Assembly: GCA_003228115.1 (NCBI GenBank)
Contig: QEVV01000010.1
Span: forward strand, 1-64,000
Direction of reading: 5' to 3'
DNA: 64,000 nucleotides
DNA from: Chloroflexota bacterium
GTDB lineage: Bacteria; Chloroflexota; Dehalococcoidia; Lucifugimonadales; SAR202-VII-2
The notes below the pieces were generated by a model. That model searched no databases. It had not been told where the DNA came from and worked only from the letters and a program-made list of their open reading frames with translations. Positions 16,591 to 24,869 of this stretch are shown piece by piece. The translations under genes were made by a program, and so were the position numbers. Within the stretch, counting starts at the first letter, position 1, and each line of letters begins with the position of its first letter.

Positions 16591-18396
16591 CTACGTCTTG
16601 TCCAGCCACACAGTGGAAAAGTCGGTGTTGGTATGACCGTCCTCGGTTGGTATGACTAGGCCTTTGACATATGAACGATAAGGCGCCACGTTGACCGACT
16701 CGGCGATCGGGATGACGTAGGTCTGCTCCACGAAAAGATAGGTCTCAATGTCGCGCCATAGCTTCACCCGCTGCTCAAAAGTAAGGGCGTTCCTCAATAG
16801 CCGGTAGAGTTCGTCAACATGAGGGTCTTCATGCTTGCCGTAGGCATCAGGGTTTTCGCTGTAGCGGCCATAGACTGATTCCGTTCCCTCAGGTATTGGC
16901 GATGGAGTCAGCCGACCCTGCTGAGTATCGTAGTCCAAGCTTGTCCGCGCCCGGTTCCACGCTCCCTCGTCCACCAACTGTAGCTGGAGGTCGATGCCCA
17001 GATCCGAAAGCTGGGCTTCGAGGAACTCGCACGGGACGGGGTTTAACGCCCGGCAGAGATGCCCCAGGGAGAAGCCCTCGGCATACCCAGCTTCCTTCAA
17101 TAGACGCTCTGCTTCCGCGCGTTTTTCTTCCAGCGTTCCCGCATCGAACTTGGGCCAGTTGATGAAGTGCGTTGGAACTGGGAGTGTGGGCGGCCCTAGG
17201 TCGGGGGAAGTCCAACCGAAACCCCTCAACGCTGTGGGGAGGGCCGCCCGCTTATCAATCCAAAGGGCGATAGCCCGCCGCACCTTGGGGTCTTGCCATG
17301 GCCCGGGCCGAAGAACGTTGAAGGCCAAACGGAAGTTGCCCCCATCCATTTCGGAGAAGACGACATCTTCTCCCAGGTCTCGTAGGTAGCCAGCTTTTCG
17401 CTGCGTGGTTAGGTAATGGCCCTGACCGCGGGCGCCACCGTCCAGCCGTCCCGACCGGAAGGCCACATCCATGGCGAACGGGTCCGGCATGACCACGTAG
17501 TCGATGCCGTCCAGGTAGGGGAGTGACTCGCCGTCTGCGTTCTTCTCCCAGTATTGGTCGAAACGGCGCACACTGACCACACTTCCTCTGTCGTACTTCT
17601 CCAGCTTGAACGGCCCCAAGCCGACCAGACCAACATCTATCGGGCTGATGCTCACCTCGCCCTGCTCGATCCGGGGCTGCATAAGGTGGCGCGGGTGGGC
17701 GATCTTAAACCTGGGGTTGGCCAGAATGTCGGGGAAGAAGGGGTTTCGCTCTGCAAAGGTGAGACGCAGCCTGCTGTGCTCTATGACCTCCACGCTTTCC
17801 AGATCGCCCAATTCACCCTTGAAATAGGCTGGGGCGCGAACCTTGTCTCCCACCGTAGCCTCGTAGAAGACCAAATCGAACCAAAACTTGGCGTCCTCCG
17901 CACTGAAGAGAGTCCCGTCGTGCCAGTAAACGTCATCTCTAATGGTGAACGTCCACTCGGTGAATCCGGGATTGGCCAACCAACTGGTGGCCAGGTACGG
18001 GCAGACCAGGTACATGTTCTCCCGGCAGCGCATGACGAGGTTCCCAGGACCGAACAAGGCTCCCGCCACGTGATGCAAAGCAATACTGCTGGTGCGGAGG
18101 GTGTCGAATCCGGCAGGGGGGTCGCTGCGGTTGGCGAGGACAAGGGTGCCGCCGCGTTTCCCGCTCTCGTGCTGCAGCGGATCCTCCACGGCTGCTACCT
18201 CGCCATTTGCGGCATTGGGGGCCACCGGTGTGGCGGAAGCGAAACCAGGCGGGGGGCTAGCGAAACTCTGGGGGTTGTCAGCGGGCGGCACGATGTCTGC
18301 GGCGCAGGAGATAGCCAGACTTCCTAAGGCGCACAGTATGGCAAGGGCTGCCAATCGCAAGAGGTCTTTCCTTTCCCACTTGAAACGTGAGGGCAA
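16591..18396 (-). CDS. ABC transporter solute-binding lipoprotein, family 5
   Basis: A 601-residue extracytoplasmic binding protein (SBP_bac_5) of the dipeptide/oligopeptide/nickel type. The signal peptide ends in LAISC (Cys31, the lipidated residue), followed by a Pro-rich linker. Family features: GGTLVLANRSDPPAGFD, EWTFTIRDDVYWHDGTLFSA, and the conserved VRRAIALWIDKRAAL region. First gene of a three-gene transporter operon. The ligand is unknown; members carry peptides, glycosides or metals. Confidence 0.92.
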   Translation of the reverse strand: MPSRFKWERKDLLRLAALAILCALGSLAISCAADIVPPADNPQSFASPPPGFASATPVAPNAANGEVAAVEDPLQHESGKRGGTLVLANRSDPPAGFDTLRTSSIALHHVAGALFGPGNLVMRCRENMYLVCPYLATSWLANPGFTEWTFTIRDDVYWHDGTLFSAEDAKFWFDLVFYEATVGDKVRAPAYFKGELGDLESVEVIEHSRLRLTFAERNPFFPDILANPRFKIAHPRHLMQPRIEQGEVSISPIDVGLVGLGPFKLEKYDRGSVVSVRRFDQYWEKNADGESLPYLDGIDYVVMPDPFAMDVAFRSGRLDGGARGQGHYLTTQRKAGYLRDLGEDVVFSEMDGGNFRLAFNVLRPGPWQDPKVRRAIALWIDKRAALPTALRGFGWTSPDLGPPTLPVPTHFINWPKFDAGTLEEKRAEAERLLKEAGYAEGFSLGHLCRALNPVPCEFLEAQLSDLGIDLQLQLVDEGAWNRARTSLDYDTQQGRLTPSPIPEGTESVYGRYSENPDAYGKHEDPHVDELYRLLRNALTFEQRVKLWRDIETYLFVEQTYVIPIAESVNVAPYRSYVKGLVIPTEDGHTNTDFSTVWLDKT

Positions 18397-18429
18397 TGAG
18401 TAACGTTAGGCTAGCAGATCAGCCAGAGC

Positions 18430-18463
18430 AGCGAAGGGCCCGAGTTTCCCCGGGCCCTTCGCT
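18430..18463. terminator. Hairpin after isochorismatase-like gene
   Basis: A 12-bp perfect stem, AGCGAAGGGCCC with its complement GGGCCCTTCGCT, and a 10-base loop. It lies between the end of the isochorismatase-like gene and the transporter operon, both on the minus strand. No clear T-tract follows, so it may be Rho-assisted. Confidence 0.55.
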
Positions 18464-18482
18464 CAAGACGTTTCCGGCTTGT

Positions 18483-19133
18483 TTAGCCTTGCATTGCCTT
18501 CACTGCCTCTTCCGCAGTTATCACTCCATTGGCCAAGTAGCCGAAGTTGGCCAGGGCCGCCAGGTAGCCGTCTCCGAGATCAGGGTGCCGGGCTCCTGCT
18601 GTAGCGTCCTTCACGACCGTGACCTCGAAGCCCTGCTCAAGCAGTTCTCTGAGATGGGCCTCAACGCAGAGGTTTGCCGACATCCCGCCGAGGATCACCT
18701 TGCTCTTTCCCCGCTTGCGGAGCTGCAGCGCTAGGTCGTTGGACTCAGGCCCGTAGACCTTGTGGGGGCTAGCGATGATGGTCTTGCCATCGTCGATGTA
18801 CTGACTCAAGACATCAAGCCAGTCTGCGCCTGAGCCTTTGAAGCCATCCATGTTTAGGGGTCCTGACCGGTCGAACATGTGGATCTCGTGCATCAAGTTC
18901 TCAACAGTGCCGCCGAATTTCCAGCCGTGGTCGGTGGGATAGTAATAATGCGGTGAGATGAACACATCGAAAGCATTGGCCTTGGCAGCTTTAAACAACT
19001 GCTCAAGATGCTCCACAGTTCCGTTTTCCTTGACGCTGTCTCCCACCAGTTCCCAGGTAACACCGCTCTCGCTAAGGAAGTCATTCTGTGGGTCGGTGAT
19101 AACTAGGGCCGTGTCCTGCGCGTTAACGTCCAT
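18483..19133 (-). CDS. Isochorismatase-family cysteine hydrolase
   Basis: A 216-residue alpha/beta hydrolase of the isochorismatase/nicotinamidase/biuret-hydrolase family. The catalytic triad is Asp14 (ITDPQNDF), Lys125 (SPHK) and Cys156 (SANLCVEAH), with the preceding cis-peptide region GGMSAN. ATG 19133 follows AGAGGAGAG. These enzymes hydrolyse amides, ureas or vinyl ethers. It lies 158 bases after an SDR gene in the same direction; with the alpha/beta hydrolase upstream they look like a three-gene catabolic set. Confidence 0.9.
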   Translation of the reverse strand: MDVNAQDTALVITDPQNDFLSESGVTWELVGDSVKENGTVEHLEQLFKAAKANAFDVFISPHYYYPTDHGWKFGGTVENLMHEIHMFDRSGPLNMDGFKGSGADWLDVLSQYIDDGKTIIASPHKVYGPESNDLALQLRKRGKSKVILGGMSANLCVEAHLRELLEQGFEVTVVKDATAGARHPDLGDGYLAALANFGYLANGVITAEEAVKAMQG

Positions 19134-19290
19134 TGATGCTCTCCTCTTCTGGGTGGTTTGCCCGTGGGCCGTTCTTGACCCGGCCATGATGGGCATGTAA
19201 TTTGATGCGCGTTTCGTCGTTGCGATTCTGGGTTTGTAAGGATTTTGCTCAGTGCGATCACAACGGGCTGGGGGCGCCGTGGGCATCCTA

Positions 19291-20037
19291 TTAGTGCAGG
19301 TACCCGCCACCGTCCACAATCAGCGACTGGCCCGTGATCATGGCTGCATCGTCACTGGCCATGAAAGCGATGGCTCCGGCCAGATGTTCTGGCTCCACCC
19401 GCTTCTTGATAGCCTGATTGCCCATCACTCGGTTGAACGCCTCTTCGCCTGAATGCTCAGTCGTGCCTGGAGTGGCCACCATGCCGGGCATCACGGCGTT
19501 GACGTTGATGCCCTCTTCGCCCAATTCCCTGGCGAGGTTCCAGGTGAGACCTTGCACGGCTCCCTTGCTGGCTACATAGGGAAGTTGCCCTGGGTTGCCC
19601 ATGAAGAACGTACGAGAGGCTATGTTGATGACTCGGGGTGTGGCGCTCTTCTTCAGCAATGGATAAGCGGCCTTTGTGGTGAGGAAGTAGCCAACGTAGT
19701 TGACTTCAGCGTAGCGTTCCAACTCTTCCTTCTTCCATTCGTTCCAGGGTTTCCTGGGGGACAGAATGCCAGCGTTGTTGACCAAGATGTCCACTCTGCC
19801 AAACCGTTGCTCAATCGCTCCGAAGACTTCTGCTAGCTGCGCTTCGTTGGTGGTGTCGCAAACCCAACTCTCGGCGATGCCACCAGCTTCGCGGATCTCG
19901 GCGCATACCGCCGCCGGGTCTTTGATGTCTAGAACGGCGACTTCGCACTTTTCGGCGGCAAGGCGGATGGAGGCGGCCCTTCCCAAGCCACCAGCTCCGC
20001 CGGTGATTACGGCGATTCGTCCATCAAGTCCGTACAT
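19291..20037 (-). CDS. SDR family oxidoreductase
   Basis: A 248-residue classical short-chain dehydrogenase. Glycine motif TGGAGGLG at 12-19; Asp37 after beta-2 (VAVLDIKD) points to NAD(H); NNAG at 87-90; catalytic Ser141, Tyr154 and Lys158 (YVASKG). The C terminus MITGQSLIVDGGGYLH is typical. ATG 20037 with TAGGAGC upstream. About 40 percent alike to the SDR at 9994 by eye, so likely a paralogue for a different substrate. Confidence 0.9.
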   Translation of the reverse strand: MYGLDGRIAVITGGAGGLGRAASIRLAAEKCEVAVLDIKDPAAVCAEIREAGGIAESWVCDTTNEAQLAEVFGAIEQRFGRVDILVNNAGILSPRKPWNEWKKEELERYAEVNYVGYFLTTKAAYPLLKKSATPRVINIASRTFFMGNPGQLPYVASKGAVQGLTWNLARELGEEGINVNAVMPGMVATPGTTEHSGEEAFNRVMGNQAIKKRVEPEHLAGAIAFMASDDAAMITGQSLIVDGGGYLH

Positions 20038-20099
20038 AGCTGCTCCTAAAGGAAGTCCTTTCGAGGTCTGTTGAGGCTGAAGCGATCGTTGTCCTGGAG

Positions 20100-21002
20100 T
20101 TAGGGGGAAGCGATGAACTTCTTCACTGCCTGAATGAAGTCAACGGGATTGTCGCCGGGGACCAGGTGGCCGGCCCTGGGGATGGAGACGAGCTGGCTTG
20201 ACGGGATCATCTGTTGCATCCGCTCAGCAGCGTCGGCGGATAGCACATCACTAACCTCCCCGCGCACAATCAGCGTGGGGCATTGGATCGCTGCGATAGC
20301 TTCCTCCAGATGCTCATTGCTCGCAGTAGTGCCCTGGAACCTGTCCCGCATTCGAGCGTCGTACTTCCATGTCCAGTTGCCGTTGGGGAGCTCTCTGAGG
20401 TTATTGAGCAGGCTTCCTCGCAGTTGTTCCAGGGGCCGGCGCGGGTTGTATTGGTGCGCTCGTTCCAGGAACTCTTCGAAGGGGCCTTCTCGGGAACCGC
20501 TAACGAACCTGGCGATGTTCTGCTTTCCTTTCTGTTGGGTCTCCGGTCCAATGTCCACCACCACCAGTTGTGCAACCGTTTCCGGGTGGCGGGACGTGTA
20601 GAGCATGGCATTTCTTCCACCCATGGAAAGGCCGACCAGGATGAACCGGTCGAGGCCCAGCGCCGGAAAGATGGCGTCCAAGTCCTGTTGCATGGCGTCG
20701 TGGGAATAGTCCCCATCGGAGGCCCAATCGCTATCGCCGTGCCCGCGGGCATCGAGGGCGCGAACGTGGAACTGGTCTCTCAGGGCAAGCGCCGTGAAGT
20801 CCCAGGAATGGGCCGTCTGGAACGCCCCATGCATCAGGACCAAGGGAGGTTTTCCCTCTGAGCCCCAGTCCAGGTAGTTGAAACGGAGGCCGTTAGCCGT
20901 TACCTCCCGGCTGATGGGCGCCACCTCTTCTTTGAAGGAAATGCCCATAGCGCGAGCTGCTTCGAATAAAGGAAGGCCTTTGCTTTTTGCCGTGTCGGCC
21001 AT
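20100..21002 (-). CDS. Alpha/beta hydrolase
   Basis: A 300-residue alpha/beta-hydrolase-fold enzyme. The oxyanion region is LVLMHGAF (54-61), the nucleophile elbow GLSMGG contains Ser126, and the catalytic His is in RAGHLVPGDNP near the C terminus, with an Asp in GEVSDV. An N-terminal segment of about 30 residues precedes the fold. The family includes esterases, C-C bond hydrolases and epoxide hydrolases. First gene of the set with SDR and isochorismatase-like protein; a terminator lies upstream of it. Confidence 0.9.
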   Translation of the reverse strand: MADTAKSKGLPLFEAARAMGISFKEEVAPISREVTANGLRFNYLDWGSEGKPPLVLMHGAFQTAHSWDFTALALRDQFHVRALDARGHGDSDWASDGDYSHDAMQQDLDAIFPALGLDRFILVGLSMGGRNAMLYTSRHPETVAQLVVVDIGPETQQKGKQNIARFVSGSREGPFEEFLERAHQYNPRRPLEQLRGSLLNNLRELPNGNWTWKYDARMRDRFQGTTASNEHLEEAIAAIQCPTLIVRGEVSDVLSADAAERMQQMIPSSQLVSIPRAGHLVPGDNPVDFIQAVKKFIASP

Positions 21003-21080
21003 AGAAAAACTCCAGTTTCTGGGTGCCGGGTCGATAATAACCGGTGCCTAGGGCCCTTGCAAACCTGGCCACGGCGACAA

Positions 21081-21115
21081 AAAGAAAGCCCCCTGCTCAG
21101 CAGGGGGCTTTCTTT
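21081..21115 (-). terminator. Strong intrinsic terminator
   Basis: A 16-bp perfect stem around a TCA loop, with a GC-rich core (GCCCCCTGC). In the minus-strand direction the stem is followed by TTTCTTTTTG-type U-rich sequence. It ends the amidohydrolase gene at 21133 and could also work in reverse. Confidence 0.9.
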
Positions 21116-21132
21116 TCTTCATGCAAACGGAG

Positions 21133-22236
21133 CTAGTTGCCGTTCTTTATCCGGTAGAAGTTGACGGAGTTGCGGTGGAGGATGCCTTCCCTGTCGACAT
21201 CCGTGATGTCTTCCAACTCCAGGATCTCCTGGATCTCGTGCTTGCACATCTCGGCGTTGACCTCGTGGGGGAAGTCGGAGGAGAAGAAGAGGAGACCGCT
21301 GCCGGCCGCCCTTATTGCTTCGCCGACGAAGGGCTCAGTGCCCTCACAGCCGATGTAGATACGCCCTTCGGCTACGTGACGCTTGATGTAGTCGCTCACG
21401 CGCTCGCCGGCCTTGAGTTGAATCAACTCATTGCGGGGGTCGTACTGGATGTGGGTTTCGTAAGAGCGGTCGAAGCGCTCCAGGCATAGGAGGAACCAAG
21501 AGATGCCTCCCTCAAGGTAGCCCCACTTCACGTTGGGGTACTTGTCCATAACGCCGTTAAAGACGATGCCAGCCATTCCAATCATTTGGCCGAAAGGGTG
21601 ACCCAGAGCGTGGACGGGAGCATAAACGTTCATGTGGTCGAAGCCGAAGCCCTCGTGAGCGCCACCGTGGACGCCTAGAGCGCAACCCAGCCTGTCAGCC
21701 TCTTCATAGACCGGCCAGTAGTCCTTGGATCCCAGGTGGTCCTTAAAACCGGCGGAAGGCAGCATAGCGCCAGGCATGCCCAGTTCTTCAACGCAACGGC
21801 GTAATTCCTTAGCCGCCTCAGCAGGCTCTTGCATGGGAATGAGCCCCATACCCAGGAAGCGCTTGTTGCCCTTCATGTACGTCTCGTAAAGCCAGTCGTT
21901 GTAGGCGCTGGCCAAGGCGATGGCCCAGTCGCGGCTTACAACCTTCCCAAACGAAAGACCTGCTGTCGGATACAGTACGGCGGAATCGATGCCGAGGTCC
22001 TGAGCGAAGTCCAGCCATCCTTCGACGCCAACCTGAGCAAAGGAGTTGGGTGGGGTCTCAATGGGGCTTGCGGAGTGAAAGTGGTCCAGGGGTGGGAAGA
22101 GCTTGGTCAGGGTCGTCCCCGTGGTCCCCAGGTACTTGCGGCGCATCTCGGCGGGCATGTGATCGGCGATGCCCTGAAGGTCTTCTACCAGATGTCCATC
22201 ACCATCAATAATGGTTTCCAAGTCGGTCATGATCAT
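21133..22236 (-). CDS. Amidohydrolase family protein (ACMSD-like), paralogue 3
   Basis: A 367-residue Amidohydrolase_2 protein. ATG 22236 has GGGGGAGG seven bases upstream. Landmarks: IIDGDGHLVEDL at the N terminus, GVHGGAHEG at strand 5, VKWGYLEGGISWFLLCLERF, the IYIGCEG strand, and FFSSDFPHEV with the catalytic Asp. It is closest by eye to paralogue 1 (4832-5887), sharing the DGDGH start and GxxLPMQ/ALLPLQEPAEAAKELRR segment. Single gene with its own terminator. Confidence 0.87.
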   Translation of the reverse strand: MIMTDLETIIDGDGHLVEDLQGIADHMPAEMRRKYLGTTGTTLTKLFPPLDHFHSASPIETPPNSFAQVGVEGWLDFAQDLGIDSAVLYPTAGLSFGKVVSRDWAIALASAYNDWLYETYMKGNKRFLGMGLIPMQEPAEAAKELRRCVEELGMPGAMLPSAGFKDHLGSKDYWPVYEEADRLGCALGVHGGAHEGFGFDHMNVYAPVHALGHPFGQMIGMAGIVFNGVMDKYPNVKWGYLEGGISWFLLCLERFDRSYETHIQYDPRNELIQLKAGERVSDYIKRHVAEGRIYIGCEGTEPFVGEAIRAAGSGLLFFSSDFPHEVNAEMCKHEIQEILELEDITDVDREGILHRNSVNFYRIKNGN

Positions 22237-22321
22237 AGCCAGTACCTCCCCCTATGCGTTCAATTTTACCGATATTCTGGGGCAATCGTAGCCAGCGGCA
22301 CAGGGGGTGTCAAGCTCAATA

Positions 22322-22365
22322 TGCTGTGCTGCGAATGGTGCATATGCACCATTCGCAGCACAGCA
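22322..22365. repeat. 44-bp perfect palindrome
   Basis: Two 22-base arms with no spacer and no mismatch, centred on CATATG between 22343 and 22344; each arm begins TGCTGTGCTGCGAATGG. It lies downstream of the coupled EamA genes and upstream of the amidohydrolase. There is no T-tract on either side, so it is not a normal intrinsic terminator. It could be a large dimer-binding operator, a cruciform, or a fold-back artefact of assembly. Confidence 0.85.
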
Positions 22366-22385
22366 GTCGATAGTGACGCCTTTGC

Positions 22386-22847
22386 CTAGCTAGCGGCCTG
22401 AGAAATGGTGATAAGGGCTACTCCTGCCACCACGAGCAAGGTGCCCATCAGTGTCGGAAACGTAAGCCGCTCAACTTTGCGTAGGGTGAAGTGGGCAATG
22501 AACACGGTCAGCAGCGGGGTGGCGCCCATGAGCGGGGCCACAACCACAACCTCAGCGAATTGCAGGGCGATGTACAGGCTGCTGGTGGCCGCCAGGCTGA
22601 ACAGACCTGAAGCCCCTGCCAGCAATATGGCCCTTTTGGTGGCTTTTCGGTCCTGCATTACGTGGCGGTGAAATATTACCGTGGTCATGATCGAACCGAA
22701 TAGTGAGGAGAAGGCGATCATGACGATGGGATGAGTCTGGGTGGTGACGACGTGCCGCACCATGGTGAGTAGCAGGCCGTATGAAGCTGCCGAGGCCATA
22801 GCCGCGAGCATGCCAAGGACAATCATGGGTTCCCGTTGCTTGATCAT
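22386..22847 (-). CDS. Half-size EamA/DMT transporter, second half
   Basis: A 153-residue protein with about five membrane helices matching one EamA domain of drug/metabolite transporters. It carries the domain end LYIALQFAEVVVVAPLMGATPLLTVFIAH and the final TLMGTLLVVAGVALI helix. Its ATG (22847) overlaps the TGA of the upstream half-size gene by four bases (ATGA). Together the two equal one normal 10-helix EamA protein. Either they form a heterodimer or an ancestral gene was split by a frameshift. Substrate unknown. Confidence 0.75.
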   Translation of the reverse strand: MIKQREPMIVLGMLAAMASAASYGLLLTMVRHVVTTQTHPIVMIAFSSLFGSIMTTVIFHRHVMQDRKATKRAILLAGASGLFSLAATSSLYIALQFAEVVVVAPLMGATPLLTVFIAHFTLRKVERLTFPTLMGTLLVVAGVALITISQAAS

Positions 22848-23272
22848 CGCCGCACTCCGTCCCATAGGACCAGCATGACTCCCAACGTCACGGCGAGAGT
22901 ACCGGCAATGAGCATGGGGGTGATCTCCTCTCCTAGAAGCACCACCGCGAACATTGAACCCCATAGGGGCTGGCTTCCGTGGACGGGAGTGGTCCGCACG
23001 ACGCCAGCAAGGTAGATGCTGGTGTAGCTCAGTAGGCGGGCCATGAGGAAATTGACAAAGGCGACCACGGTGAACCAGGCAAAGGCCACGCCAGTAAGGG
23101 CCCAAATCTCATCGCGGAAGAAGATGAAGGCGACGACGAAGGCGACGGCAGAGCCCCACAGGCTGGACACAGCGACGATACTTGTCGGCCTTAGGTGCTG
23201 AGTGGCAAAGCGAACGGTTATGGTCCCAGTGGAAAAGCAAAGGGCGGCAATTAGGGCTAGGGCTATGCCCAT
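22844..23272 (-). CDS. Half-size EamA/DMT transporter, first half
   Basis: A 142-residue protein with five predicted membrane helices forming a single EamA domain: [18 protein letters not shown] at the start, the SLWGS turn, and [32 protein letters not shown] with the family's conserved tail. It begins inside the last codons of purQ (10-base overlap) and ends in an ATGA overlap with the second half. The order purQ-EamA-EamA suggests one mRNA. Confidence 0.75.
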   Translation of the reverse strand: MGIALALIAALCFSTGTITVRFATQHLRPTSIVAVSSLWGSAVAFVVAFIFFRDEIWALTGVAFAWFTVVAFVNFLMARLLSYTSIYLAGVVRTTPVHGSQPLWGSMFAVVLLGEEITPMLIAGTLAVTLGVMLVLWDGVRR

Positions 23273-23976
23273 GGTGAGGCTATGCTAGCCCCGGCCTTGT
23301 TGAGCATGGAACGGAAAATGGGAAGCCCGTCCATCCCTCCAACCAGTTCTTCTACGCACCGCTCAGGATGAGGCATCATGCCTAGAACGTTGCCTGCCTC
23401 ATTGATGATTCCTGCAATGTTGTTAAGCGAACCGTTGGGGTTTGCTTCTTTAGTAGCATCGCCGGCAGCGTCTACATAGCGGAAGGCCACTTGGCCTCTC
23501 TCCTCCAGGCGGCTGATCGTTGCCTCATCGGCGAAGTAGTTGCCATCCCCGTGAGAGATGGGGACGCTCAATAACTGCCTGGGTGCACATTCGTTGGTGA
23601 AGGGCGTAGAGGCATTGTCTACCCGCAGGTTCACCCACTGGCAGCGGAATTGAAGGTGCTCGTTGCGGAGAAGGGCGCCGGGCAGCAAACCGGACTCGCA
23701 CAGGACCTGAAAACCGTTGCAAATGCCAAGGACAAGGCCGCCCTTGTCCGCGAAGGCCCGAACCTCGTCCATTACCGGCGATAGCTTGGCAATGGCGCCG
23801 GGCCGGAGGTAGTCGCCGTAGGAAAAGCCGCCTGGGAGGATGACGCAGTCCAAGCTAGATAGGTCCCGCTCTTTGTGCCAGACGTAGCGGACATCCTGCC
23901 CCAATGAATCGGCCAGGGCATGGAAACAGTCCGTGTCACTCCACGTACCAGGGAAGACAACAACGCCGAATCGCAT
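23263..23976 (-). CDS. purQ: Phosphoribosylformylglycinamidine synthase subunit PurQ
   Basis: The glutaminase subunit of FGAM synthase (237 residues), fourth step of purine synthesis; it hydrolyses glutamine and passes ammonia to PurL. Class-I amidotransferase triad: Cys86 in GICNGFQ, His203 and Glu205 in MPHPER. The N terminus [15 protein letters not shown] and the [13 protein letters not shown] motif are diagnostic for PurQ. The partners purS and purL are not in the window. It follows YqeY by 84 bases on the same strand. Confidence 0.95.
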   Translation of the reverse strand: MRFGVVVFPGTWSDTDCFHALADSLGQDVRYVWHKERDLSSLDCVILPGGFSYGDYLRPGAIAKLSPVMDEVRAFADKGGLVLGICNGFQVLCESGLLPGALLRNEHLQFRCQWVNLRVDNASTPFTNECAPRQLLSVPISHGDGNYFADEATISRLEERGQVAFRYVDAAGDATKEANPNGSLNNIAGIINEAGNVLGMMPHPERCVEELVGGMDGLPIFRSMLNKAGASIASPWA

Positions 23977-24060
23977 AAGACCATCCGGGCCAGGATCATA
24001 GGGCGGCTACAGGATAGCACCGAGGGGTGTGGGTGCCAATCGGCGGGAAGGGAGGGAGGA

Positions 24061-24510
24061 TTAGCTGCCCGACAACAGCTCGGTAACGACCTCGTTGACG
24101 ATTGTCCCGTCGGCTTTGCCCTTGACCTGAGGCATCAGCCTTCCCATGACCTTTCCCTTTTCGCCGAGTGACGCTGCGCCAGAATCGGCGATGGCCTGCT
24201 TTGCCAGTTCGACAATCGCTTCTCGGCTCATCTGCTCGGGTAGGTACTCAGCCAGTATAGCTAGCTCGCCTTCTTCCTTGACCACCAAGTCGTTCCGGCT
24301 GGCCTGGCGGAACATGTCGATGCTTTCGCGCCGCTGTTTCACCTGCTTGCCGACGACGGTCAGGATGCCCTCGTCATCGAGTTCTTGGTGTTTCTCGATC
24401 TCTTCATAGTGTATGGCAGACTTCAAGAAGCGCAGGACATCCCGGCGCGCAGCATCGCCTGAACGCATGGCCTGCTTTATGTCATCTTCTAGCTGCTCGC
24501 GCATGGTCAT
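24061..24510 (-). CDS. yqeY: GatB/YqeY domain protein
   Basis: A 149-residue YqeY protein, related to the tRNA-binding tail of GatB. Features: the N-terminal helical MREQLEDDIKQAMRSGD, LRFLKSAIHYEEI, ILAEYLPEQMS, and the C-terminal GKVMGRLMPQVKGKADG. Two ATG codons (24510, 24504) lie after GGAGAA; the first is chosen by spacing. The protein is thought to assist tRNA-linked amidation or binding, but its role is not firmly established. Length is normal for the family. Confidence 0.92.
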   Translation of the reverse strand: MTMREQLEDDIKQAMRSGDAARRDVLRFLKSAIHYEEIEKHQELDDEGILTVVGKQVKQRRESIDMFRQASRNDLVVKEEGELAILAEYLPEQMSREAIVELAKQAIADSGAASLGEKGKVMGRLMPQVKGKADGTIVNEVVTELLSGS

Positions 24511-24563
24511 AGTCGGTTCTCCGATTTTCCTCTGCAAGATAGGCTAGCTGATTGGAACTGCTT

Positions 24564-24610
24564 TGTCATTTCGACCGGAGCGTAGCGGAGCGGAGAAATC
24601 TTGTCTGCCC
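24564..24610. repeat. Dispersed intergenic repeat (GGAGCG-rich type)
   Basis: A 47-base element beginning TGTCATTTCGACCGGAGCG, with nested GGAGCG/AGCGGAG units, and ending GAGAAATCTTG then TCTGCCC. A shorter relative sits at 54889-54918. Such elements are common in intergenic regions of many environmental bacteria. Here it abuts the broken DUF3052 frame. Confidence 0.6.
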
Positions 24611-24758
24611 AGAACGCTATTGAACCGGCCGTCACGAAAGTGTGGGCGAAGTCCAAGGGCTCATCCTGAGCCTCGGCTAAAGAAATGCCTTCGGGAAGTG
24701 GACCGAGAAGACCGAGGTAACCCTCCGGCTCTCCTGCAATAGCGACGTTCTGGCCCAC
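24611..24758 (-). pseudogene. Truncated DUF3052-like protein
   Basis: About 49 codons from GTG 24758 that read VGQNVAIAGEPEGY, LLGPLPEGISLAE and EPLDFAHTFVTA, closely matching the N-terminal half of the DUF3052 family (normally about 130-150 residues with an N-terminal extension). The start of the gene is lost (in-frame TAG four codons before GTG), and the frame runs into the dispersed repeat at 24610, after which family-like sequence is gone. Relic of a deleted gene. Confidence 0.6.
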
Positions 24759-24869
24759 TTTGAGGCTTTCCTATAAATCCGATACCGCATAGTATACCCG
24801 TGGTAAATCTGAGCTTTAGAGACAGGGCGTTGGCATTGAAGCCCTGCTCCTCAAACGGAGGACTTGAAC

